Shown: in pieces, positions 39,607 through 48,900 of the stretch
Layout: the number at the start of each line of letters is the position of its first letter
How positions within the stretch are numbered: the stretch's first letter is position 1
Origin: Massilia sp. Se16.2.3
Lineage (GTDB): Bacteria > Pseudomonadota > Gammaproteobacteria > Burkholderiales > Burkholderiaceae_D
Assembly: GCF_014171595.1 (NCBI RefSeq)
Contig: NZ_CP050451.1
Span: forward strand, 3,658,001-3,722,000
Direction of reading: 5' to 3'
DNA: 64,000 bases
The notes under the pieces: generated by a model
Database searches by the model: none
Told to the model about the DNA's origin: nothing
Seen by the model: the letters and a program-made list of their open reading frames with translations, nothing else
Program-made: the position numbers and the translations under genes

Positions 39607-39612
39607 TACGAT
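39572..39612 (+). promoter_or_regulatory. promoter with FadR-like operator, kdgD
   Basis: TTGCCA (39584-39589), 17 bp and TACGAT (39607-39612) make a sigma70-type promoter 70 bp before kdgD. The operator TGGTCGGACCG (39572-39582) abuts the -35 on its upstream side, unlike the spacer position seen elsewhere. Blocking of the -35 is still likely. Confidence 0.68.
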
Positions 39613-39682
39613 GACTGATAACTGCAGTACAGACTGAGGCAGGAGACGGCCTCATCCACATCCCAACCTGAAGGTACCGACC

Positions 39683-40597
39683 ATGTTCACTCCACAAGAC
39701 GTCAAGACCATCCTCTCCTCCGGCCTGCTGTCCTTCCCGATCACCGACTTCGACGCCCAGGGCGACTTCAAGGCGGACACCTATGCCCAGCGCCTTGAAT
39801 GGCTGGCACCCTACGGCGCCACCGCCCTGTTCGTGGCCGGCGGCACGGGCGAGTTTTTCTCGCTGACGCCCGAGGACTACACGCAAGTGGTGAAGGTGGC
39901 AGTGGAAACCTGCCGCGGCAAGGTGCCGATCCTGGCCGGCGCCGGCGGCCCGACCCGGATGGCCATCAAGTACGCACAGGAAGCCGAGCGCCTGGGCGCC
40001 CACGGTATCCTCCTGATGCCGCACTACCTGACCGAAGCGAGCCAGGACGGCCTGATCGAGCACGTGGCCGCCGTCTGCGCCTCGGTGAAGTTCGGCGTCG
40101 TCGTCTACAACCGCGACCGCTGCAAGCTCAATGCCGATTCGCTCCTGAAACTGGCTGACCGCTGCCCCAACCTGATCGGTTTCAAGGACGGCATCGGCGA
40201 GATCGAATCGATGGTCACCATCCGCCGCAAGCTGGGCGACCGCTTCACCTACCTCGGCGGCCTGCCGACCGCGGAAGTCTACGCCGCAGCCTACAAGGCG
40301 CTGGGCGTGCCGGTTTACTCGTCGGCCGTGTTCAACTTCATCCCGAAGACCGCGATCGAATTCTACGAAGCCGTCCGTACCGACGACCACGCAACGCAAG
40401 CACGCCTGATCGACGACTTCTTCCTGCCTTACCTGGACATCCGTAACAAGAAGGCCGGCTATGCGGTCAGTATCGTCAAGGCCGGGGCCTCGATTGCCGG
40501 CTACCCGGCAGGCCCGGTGCGCGCGCCGCTGGTCGACCTGGCACCGCAGGAAGTCGAGCAGCTGGCTGCCCTGATGGCCAAGCTCGGCCCCCAGTAA
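39683..40597 (+). CDS. kdgD: 5-dehydro-4-deoxyglucarate dehydratase
   Basis: 304 residues of the DapA/NAL aldolase-like family. The Schiff-base lysine lies in [10 protein letters not shown], and [14 protein letters not shown] is the family pattern of the KdgD branch. It removes water and CO2 from 5-dehydro-4-deoxy-D-glucarate to give 2,5-dioxovalerate (EC 4.2.1.41), using the product of GarD. Ribosome site AAGG precedes the ATG by 8 bases. It is followed by the gene for the next enzyme in the path, with a terminator between them. Confidence 0.93.
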   Translation: MFTPQDVKTILSSGLLSFPITDFDAQGDFKADTYAQRLEWLAPYGATALFVAGGTGEFFSLTPEDYTQVVKVAVETCRGKVPILAGAGGPTRMAIKYAQEAERLGAHGILLMPHYLTEASQDGLIEHVAAVCASVKFGVVVYNRDRCKLNADSLLKLADRCPNLIGFKDGIGEIESMVTIRRKLGDRFTYLGGLPTAEVYAAAYKALGVPVYSSAVFNFIPKTAIEFYEAVRTDDHATQARLIDDFFLPYLDIRNKKAGYAVSIVKAGASIAGYPAGPVRAPLVDLAPQEVEQLAALMAKLGPQ

Positions 40598-40625
40598 GCT
40601 CGGCCCCCACACATTGATTGACAAC

Positions 40626-40663
40626 GGCGCGCCTCGGCTGGCAAAGCCCGGCGCGCCTTTTTT
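40626..40663 (+). terminator. intrinsic terminator between kdgD and the dehydrogenase
   Basis: Stem GGCGCGCC (40626-40633) with GGCGCGCC (40650-40657), extended inward by GGCT/AGCC, and then six T. It is strong, so the dehydrogenase gene must rely on partial readthrough or a hidden promoter. Confidence 0.85.
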
Positions 40664-40684
40664 GTATTCGAAGAGGAGAACATC

Positions 40685-42268
40685 TTGACCATCACCATCA
40701 ATGGCGAACAGCTGATCGGCGCCAGCGCCCTGAGCGGCACCGCGCCCTCCTTCCGCGCAGTCAACCCGGCCACCGGCGAACAGTTCGAGCCCGGCTTCGG
40801 CACCGGCACCGTGGAAGACGTCGAGCGCGCCTGCACCCTGGCCAACGAAGCCTTCGACACTTACCGCAATACCTCCCTGGCGTCGCGCGCCGCTTTCCTC
40901 GAACTGATCGCACAAAACATCGAAGGCATCGGCCCACTGCTGATCGAACGCGCCATGCAGGAATCCGGCCTGCCCCAGGCCCGCCTCGAAGGCGAGCGTG
41001 GCCGCACCGTGAACCAGCTGCGCCTGTTCGCGAAAGTCGTGCGCGACGGCCGCTTCCTGACGACCGCCCTCGATTCGGCGCTGCCGCAACGCACCCCGCC
41101 GCGTCCCGACATCCGCTTGCGCAAGATCGGCCTGGGCCCCGTCGCCGTTTTCGGGGCCAGCAACTTCCCGCTGGCCTTCTCGGTGGCCGGCGGCGATACG
41201 GCATCCGCGCTCGCTGCCGGCTGCCCGGTCGTGGTGAAAGCCCACGGTGCCCATCCCGGCACCTCGGAACTGGTCGGCAAGGCCGTGCAAGCCGCGGTGA
41301 AGGCCGCCGGCCTGCCGGAAGGCGTGTTCTCGATGCTGCATGGCGACGGCCGCACGATTGGCCAGGCCCCGGTGGCCCATCCGGCCATCAAGGCGGTCGG
41401 CTTCACCGGTTCGCGCCAGGGCGGCCTGGCACTGGTGCGCACGGCCCAGGCACGTCCCGAGCCGATTCCCGTCTATGCCGAAATGAGCAGCATCAATCCG
41501 CTGTTCCTGCTGCCGGGTGCAATGACGGAACGCGCCGTCCAGATCGGCACCGGCTTCATCGATTCGCTGGTGCTCGGTTCCGGCCAGTTCTGCACCAATC
41601 CGGGCCTGGTGGTAGCCCTCGAAGGCCCTGAACTCGATACCTTCCGCGACGCCGCCAGCACCGCCCTGGAGGGCAAGGTCGGCAGCACCATGCTCACTCC
41701 CGGCATCCACTCGGCCTTCAACAACGGCGTTGAAAAGCTCGGCAGGGAGCCTGGTGTCAGCCTGGTCGCCCGCGGCCAATGCGGCACCACCGTCTGTGCC
41801 GGCCAGGCGGCCCTGTTCGAAACCGATGCCGCCAACTTCCTCGCCAACCCGGCGCTGGAAGACGAAATCTTCGGTTCGTCCTCGCTGATCGTGCGCTGCG
41901 CCAGCCTGGCGCAGTTCAAGCAGGTGGCCGAACACCTGGACGGCCAGCTGACGGCAACCATCTTCCTGAACGAGAGCGACCGCGATGCCGCGCGCGCCCT
42001 GCTGCCCATCCTGGAACGCAAGGCCGGCCGCATCCTGGTCAACGGCTACCCGACCGGCGTCGAAGTCTCGCACGCGATGGTGCACGGAGGTCCCTTCCCG
42101 GCCACCTCGGACAGCCGCACCACGTCCGTGGGCGCCAGCGCCATCGACCGCTTCCTGCGTCCGGTCAGCTACCAGGACCTGCCGGGCTGGCTGCTGCCGG
42201 AAGCGCTGCAGGACGCGAATCCCTTGAACCTGCACCGCATCAAGGACGGCGAGCTGGTCCGGGGCTGA
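40685..42268 (+). CDS. 2,5-dioxovalerate (2-oxoglutarate semialdehyde) dehydrogenase
   Basis: 527 residues, aldehyde dehydrogenase superfamily. The catalytic cysteine is in GSGQFCTNPG, the general-base glutamate in VYAEMSSINP, and the NADP-binding part in GFTGSRQGG. It oxidises 2,5-dioxovalerate to 2-oxoglutarate (EC 1.2.1.26), the last step of the oxidative uronate path. The start codon is TTG (MTITINGEQL) with GAGGAG about 6 bases upstream; no ATG is available nearby in frame. A long operon with kdgD is expected in spite of the terminator. Confidence 0.92.
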   Translation: MTITINGEQLIGASALSGTAPSFRAVNPATGEQFEPGFGTGTVEDVERACTLANEAFDTYRNTSLASRAAFLELIAQNIEGIGPLLIERAMQESGLPQARLEGERGRTVNQLRLFAKVVRDGRFLTTALDSALPQRTPPRPDIRLRKIGLGPVAVFGASNFPLAFSVAGGDTASALAAGCPVVVKAHGAHPGTSELVGKAVQAAVKAAGLPEGVFSMLHGDGRTIGQAPVAHPAIKAVGFTGSRQGGLALVRTAQARPEPIPVYAEMSSINPLFLLPGAMTERAVQIGTGFIDSLVLGSGQFCTNPGLVVALEGPELDTFRDAASTALEGKVGSTMLTPGIHSAFNNGVEKLGREPGVSLVARGQCGTTVCAGQAALFETDAANFLANPALEDEIFGSSSLIVRCASLAQFKQVAEHLDGQLTATIFLNESDRDAARALLPILERKAGRILVNGYPTGVEVSHAMVHGGPFPATSDSRTTSVGASAIDRFLRPVSYQDLPGWLLPEALQDANPLNLHRIKDGELVRG

Positions 42269-42278
42269 TGTCGAAGGG

Positions 42279-42300
42279 CGCCCGATGCGTACATCGGGCG
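42279..42300 (+). terminator. hairpin after the dehydrogenase gene
   Basis: A 9-bp stem CGCCCGATG (42279-42287) with CATCGGGCG (42292-42300) and a 4-base loop lies 10 bp after the stop. It is followed by TTCG only, so termination is probable but not certain. Confidence 0.55.
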
Positions 42301-42381
42301 TTCGATCATGGCCGCGGCTATTCATGGTGAACACCGCGGCACCGGCGCCCGGCGGCCGGCCCGCGTGCCGACGTCCATTCT

Positions 42382-42531
42382 GAGGGGGTATGTGGCTCGG
42401 GCACGCGCCCCCTATGCCCTGTGCATACCCCTCCGGGTGGAGCGCACTGACGGCTGACGCGCCGCCGCAACAAGCTTGCAGTATTTACGTTTCTTTTACT
42501 ATTTGTCACGCCGGCGGTATAGAGTTATGCC
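42382..42531 (+). promoter_or_regulatory. putative control region upstream of the Tc toxin operon
   Basis: The 649 bp between 42269 and 42917 carry no convincing gene. They contain an inverted repeat GGGGTATG (near 42385) and CATACCCC (near 42424), and then a stretch (about 42475-42535) clearly richer in A+T than its surroundings. Inside it TTGTCA (42503-42508) and TATGCC (42526-42531) are 17 bp apart. The leader would be close to 380 nt. The promoter call is weak. Confidence 0.35.
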
Positions 42532-42917
42532 AGGTACAGTGTGATGCGCCTCCAATCGCTCCCGAGAAGGTGGCGGCATGCCGGCGTATTTTCTGCAATC
42601 TGGTTCCCGTCTAGGCCGCCATGGATGCTACCGCTTCGCAATGCCCCGCTACCGGCGCCGCCGGACCGTTTCGGCGCTTCCTGTCGCGCGGGGTCCTGAC
42701 GGGCCGTCCGGGCCGCGTCACCGCCTCGTTCACTATCCGGCCTCGCGCACTTCGCTGCCATGCGCGGCGCCGCCGTCGCCGCGCTTCCTGCGCCGCCCCG
42801 CTTCACGCCGACATGCGGTACAAGCGCGCATCCTGAAAACCTTGTTGACGACCCACGCGCACGCGCATAGCGGCGCGCCGATGAACCGTGCACCGGGACA
42901 TGCAGCGGGAGGCGGGA

Positions 42918-45900
42918 ATGTGGCAAGAGCGGCAGGCGCCGAACAGCGGGGCAAGCGCACCGGCTGGTGCACAGGTGCAGGGTCAGGGATCGGCAGGAGC
43001 GCAAGGGGCGGCGCCCTCGCTCGCGCTGCCCAAGGGTGGCGGCGCGATTCGCGGCATCGGCGAAAAATTCGAGGCCAACTCCGCCACCGGTAGCGGATCG
43101 ATGACGATCCCCATCACGACCAGTCCGGGACGTTCGGGCTTCGGTCCGCAACTGGCGCTGCACTACGATTCCGGCAACGGCAACGGTCCGACCGGCTTCG
43201 GCTGGCAGCTCGGGCTACCCAACATCACGCGCAAGACCAGCAAGGGCGTGCCGCGCTATCTCGACGCAGCCTGGTCCGGGTGCGGGCCCGGGGCCGGGTA
43301 CGATGCGCAGGCCGATTACGAGCCGGACGTTTTCATCCTCTCCGGCGCCGAAGACCTGGTGCCGGTGCTGGCCGCGGATGGCCGGCGCCATGAAGACCGC
43401 GCCAGCGTGCCGGGCTATACGCTGCACCGCTACCGTCCGCGGGTCGACAGCGTCTTTGCCCGCATCGAGCGCTGGACCCGGGACACCGACGGCGATATCC
43501 ACTGGCGCGTCTGGAGCGCGGACAACCTGCTCACCGTGTACGGGCTCGATCCGGATGCGCGCATCGCCGACCCGGCGGCGCCCGGGCAGGTGTTCAGCTG
43601 GCTGATCTGCGAAACCCGCGACGACCGCGGCAACGCCATGCGCTACGTCTACAAGCGCGACGACGGCGCGGGAATCGACCTGTGCGCGCCCCGGGGAACG
43701 CAACCGGGGCCCTGCGGACAGCCCGCTGCGCGCCACCAACCGCTACCTGAAGCGCATCCTCTACGGTAACCGGCGCCCGCTGCTGGCCGACCGCGGCACC
43801 GCCGGCGCCTTTGCCGCGGCCTCCTGCGGCGCTGACGACTGGATGTTCGAAGTAGTGCTGGACTACGGAGAACATGATGAGTCGGCGCCGGCGCCTCAGG
43901 AAGCACGGCCCTGGCCGGCACGCCCCGATGCGTTTTCGAGCTACCGCGCCGGTTTCGAGGTGCGCACCACGCGCCTCTGCCGGCGGGTCCTGATGTTCCA
44001 CCATTTCGCGCAAGAAGAAGGCGTCGGACACGCCTGCCTGGTGCGCTCGACCGATTTCGACTTCGAGGCGCCCGGCGCCGTCACCGACGGTACCACGCCC
44101 CATTACTCCTTCCTCCGCGCCGTGCGCCACGCGGCGTACCGGCGCACGCCGGGTGGCTACCGGCGGCGCGCCCTGCCCCCGGTCGAATTCAGCTACGCCG
44201 GGGCGCGCATCGGCGAGCGGGTCGAGGAGGTCGCGGCGCCGGAGCGCGACACGCTTCCCGTGGGTGTCGACGGCGCCACCTGGCGCTGGGTCGACCTGCA
44301 CGGCGAAGGCAGCGCCGGCATCCTGACGGAACAGGGCGACGCCCGGTATTACAAACGCAATCGCAGTGCCCTGGAGGGCAGGCCGCTTTTCGGGCCGCCC
44401 GAATCCGTGCCCCGCAAGCCGAACGCCAGACTGGCGGCGGGCGCCGCTCTGGTCGACGTCGACGGCAACGGACGCCCCGACGTGGTGCTGCTGGACGATC
44501 CGGCGCCGGGCATGTACCGCCACGACGAAGCCGAGGGTTGGCTGCCCTTCCGTCCCTTTCCGCGTGCCGTGCGCGGCGCCCGTGCGGAGGGCATGCGCTT
44601 CGTCGACCTTGACGGCGACGGCCGCACCGATCTCCTCGCGGGCGAGGCCGACAGCCTCGTCTGGCATGCCCGGCTTGCCGACGACGGCTTCAGCGCGCCA
44701 CGCCGGGTGGCGCAGGCGGCCGACGAGGAAGCGGGGCCACGCCTGCTGCTCTCCGGCACGGCGGCCACGATCTACCTCGCCGACATGTCGGGCGACGGCC
44801 TGGCGGACATCGTCCGGGTCGGCAATGGCGACATCAGCTACTGGCCCAACCTGGGCCATGGCCGCTTCGGCGCACGCATCGCCATGGCGGGCGCGCCAAG
44901 CTTCGACGAGCCCGGCGCCTTCAGCCCGGGCGCGGCTGCGCCTGGCCGATATCGACGGCAGCGGCACCACCGACATCATCTACCTGCACCGGAAAGGTGT
45001 GCGCCTCTATTTTAACGATTCGGGCAACGCCCGGAGCTGCCCGCGCCAGCTGCCCGCGTTTCCCGGCCTGGACGATCCGGCCTCGGTGGTTCCGGTCGAC
45101 CTGCTCGGCAACGGTACCGTCTGCCTGGCCTGGTCCTCGCCCCTGCCCGGCGCGACCGGCAGGCCGCTGCGCTACGTCGACCTGACCGGCGGCATCAAAC
45201 CGCACCTCCTGACCGGCTGGCGCAACAACCTGGGCAGCGAGATGCGGCTCGAGTACGCGCCCTCGACCCGTTTCTACCTGCAGGACAGGCACGACGACCG
45301 CCCCTGGCTGACGCCGCTGCCCTTCCCGGTGCACGTGCTGGCGCGCGTCGAGACCATCGACCATGTCAGCCGCACCCGCTTCGTGAGCCGCTACGCCTAC
45401 CACCACGGCCATTACGACAGCGAGGAGCGCGAGTTCCGCGGTTTCGGAATGGTCGAACAATGGGACAGCGAACGCTATGCCACGGCCGATGAGGGTGCGG
45501 CTGTCGATGATGCCGGCAGCGGCGCGGCGAACGCCGACCGCGCCTACACCGTGCCGGCCGTGCATACCAGGACCTGGTACCACACCGGCATCCATCTGGC
45601 CGGCGGCGCCCTCACCGATCGCTTCGCCGGACTGGGTCCATGCGCCGGCCGGGGCGAATACTTTCGCGAGCCCGGCCTTGGCGATGCCGAGGCGCGCGCA
45701 CTGCTGCTGCCGGATACGGTGCTGCCGTCCGGCTTGTCGTGGGACGAGGAACGCGAAGCGGGCCGCGCGCTGAAGGGCACGATGCTGCGCCAGGAAGTCT
45801 ACGGCGAGGCCGCCGAAGCGGCATGCGACGCGCTGCCGGCTCCCGTTCCCTACAGCGTCGCCGAGCGCAATTTCACGGTACGCCTGCTGCAGCCGCGCGG

Positions 45901-48900
45901 CGCCAACCGGCATGCCGTGTTCCTGACCCACGCGCACGAATCGATCAGTTACCAGTACGAATGCGAGGCCCACGACCCGCGCATCGAGCACGTCCTGACG
46001 CTCGAGGTCGACGACCACGGCAACGTGCTGAAGGAAGCCGCAATCGCCTATGGCCGGCGCACCCTCGTGCGCGGCCCGGATGCGGGCGGCAAGCCAGGCC
46101 TGCGCCCGAACCCGGCGCTGGCCGCCCTGCACCCGGCCGACCAGGCAGTCCAGACGACCGATCTGCTTGCCTACAGCGAGAATCGTGTCACCAACGCGAT
46201 CGACGAACCGCATGCCTATCGCCACCCGATGCCCTGCGAGACGCGCAGCTACCAGCTCGGCGGCTTGCGGCCGACAGGGCCGGCCGGACGCTACCGGGCT
46301 TGCGACCTGGTGGAAGCGGCGCCGGGGAAGCGTTCTGCGCCAGTGCCCGCCGCGCGAGCTCGAACCCGACATGCCCGGCGCGGCAAGCTCCATGCCGCCG
46401 CCTGACGGCGCCTGGCGCCGCCTTACCGCCCAGGCGCGCACGCTGTATCGGCGCGACGACCTCGCGGGCCTGGCGCCGCTGGGAACGAGCGGCGCGCTCG
46501 CCCTGCCCGGCGAACAGTACCGGCTGGCCTTCACGGCCACATTGCTCGATCGGGTCTATGCACGCCCCGGCGCGGACGGTGCAAGCCCTTCCCTCCTGCC
46601 CGGCAACGTGGAGGCGCTCGCCGACGAAGGAGGCTACGTGCGAAGCGCGCCGCTCAAGGCCGCGGGCCTGTTCCCCGCGACGACCGCGACACCGACTGGT
46701 GGGTAGCCTCGGGCCGAAGCTTTTACAGCCCGGACGCGCACGGCGACGGCGGCGACGGCAGCGCCGCCGAACTCGCGCAGGCGCGCGCCCACTTCTACCT
46801 GCCACGGCGCTACCGCAATCCCTTCGGCCATGATGCGCTCGTCGACCACGACGCCTACGACCTCCTGATGATGCGCAGCCGCGATCCGCTGGGGAACGAG
46901 ACGGTCGTCGAAGCGGTCGACTACCGTGTACTGCAGGCGCGCCGCATCCGCGATCCCAACGGCAACCGCAGCGAAGTTGCGTTCGACATTCTCGGACAGG
47001 TGGTCGGCACGGCGGTGATGGGTAAAGCCGCCCCGGCGCCGGTTGAAGGCGACACGCTGGACGGCTTCGTCACCGATCCGCCGCGGGACGCGCTGGACGC
47101 CCTGTTCGGCTCTGAACAGCCGCACGCGGCGGCGGCGCTGCTGCTCGCTGGGGCGAGCACGCGCATCGTCCATGACCTGGACCGTTTCCAGCGCACCCGC
47201 GCCGCCCATCCGCACGACCCTGCGCAATGGCAGCCGCCCTGCAGCGCGGCGCTCGCGCGCGAAGTGCACGTGGCCGGGCCGGAGCTCAAGGGAGAGCCCC
47301 CGATCCAGCTCAGCTTCAGCTACTTCGACGGTTTTGGACGCGAGATCCAGAAAAAGCGCGAGGCCGAGTCCGGCGCTGGATTCGGCGCCCGCACGCAGGA
47401 GCAGCCGGGGCGGCGCTGGGTCGCCAGCGGCTGGATCGTCTTCAACAACAAGGGCAAGCCGGTGCGCCAGTTCGAGCCCTTTTTCAGCGCCGGTCCACGC
47501 TACGAGCCCGGTACCCGCGCCGGCGTCAGTCCGGTGCTATTCTACGACCCGCTCGGGCGCGTGGTCGCCACCCTGCAGCCGAACGACAGCTACGAGAAGA
47601 TCGTCTACCGCGCCTGGGAACAGGTCTCGTTCGACGCCAACGACAGCTGCCTGCTCGACCCCCGCCGCGACCCGGACATCGCAACCCAGGTCGCACCCTA
47701 TTTCGCTACCCTGCCCGGCAGCTGGGAAAGCTGGTACGCCCAGCGCAGCGACGGCAGGCAGGGAGAGCGCGAGCGCCTGGCAGCGGCCCGCGCCGCCGCC
47801 CACGCCGGCACCCCGACCGCCACCTGCCTCGACCCGCTCGGGAGGACCTTCCTTACCCTTACCCGCAACCGGGTCGTGTGTCCGGGCCACCCGGCCGATG
47901 GCCGCACCGAGACCTTCCACCCGGATCGAACTCGACCTCCTCGGCCGCCAGCTGGCCTGCGCGACCCCAGCGGCCAGGCGCTTGCAGTTCCCGGGCGCAC
48001 CGCCATGCGCTTCGCCTACGACCTGATGGGCAACCGCGTCCGCAGCACCGGCATCGACGCCGGCACCCGCTGGATCCTGCCCGATTGCGGCGGACTGCCG
48101 ATGCGCGCCTGGGACAGCCGCGGACACGTCGTTACCACGGGCTACGATGCGCTGCGCCGGCCGCTGCTCCAGAGTGTACGCGGCGAAGGCCCTGGCGCCG
48201 ATCCGCGCACGCGCGGGCGGGAGCTCGTGGTCGACCGCATCGAGTACGGCGAAGGCCTGGCCGACGCCGGGAAGCTGAACCTGCGCACCCGCATCTACCG
48301 CCACATGGACACGGCCGGGGTGGCCACGAACGCCGGGCTGGACGCCGAGGGGCCGGCCCTGGCAGGCCTACGACTTCAAGGGCAACCTGCTGCGCAGGAC
48401 GCGGCGCCTGCTGGCCGACTACAAGGCTATCCCGGACTGGCATGCGGCGCCGGCGCTGGAGGATGAATCCTTCGAAAGCAGCACCCGCTACGACGCCCTG
48501 AACCGGCCGACCCAATTCGTTGCGCCACACAGCAGCCGGCCGGGAACCCGGCGCGACGTGATCCAGCCCGTGTTCAACGAGGCCAACCTGCTGGCGCGGC
48601 TCGAGGTCTGGCTCGAACGCCCTGACGAGCCGGATGCACCAATCGATCCCGCGCGCGACGGGCCTTGCGCCGCCGGCATCGCGCACATCGCCTACAACGC
48701 CAAGGGCCAGCGTCTGCGCATCGATTACCGCAACGCCAGCACCACCCGCTACCACTACGACCCGCTCACCTTCCGCCTGGCGCGCATGACGACCCGGCGC
48801 GCACCGGGCCGGGCCGCGCGCGGCGCCACGCTCCAGGACCTGCGCTACAGCTACGACCCGGTGGGGAACCTGATCGCGGTGCGCGACGCCACGCGCCGGG

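Noticed and set aside
39306..39637. Two short frames between the polygalacturonase and kdgD genes
   Set aside because: They read through the duplicated gene end and the palindromic repeats; the protein-like text is only the copied polygalacturonase tail.
42578..43093. Possible small gene upstream of the Tc operon
   Set aside because: It is Arg/Pro/Ala-rich, lacks a ribosome site and overlaps the true start of the SpvB domain in another frame.
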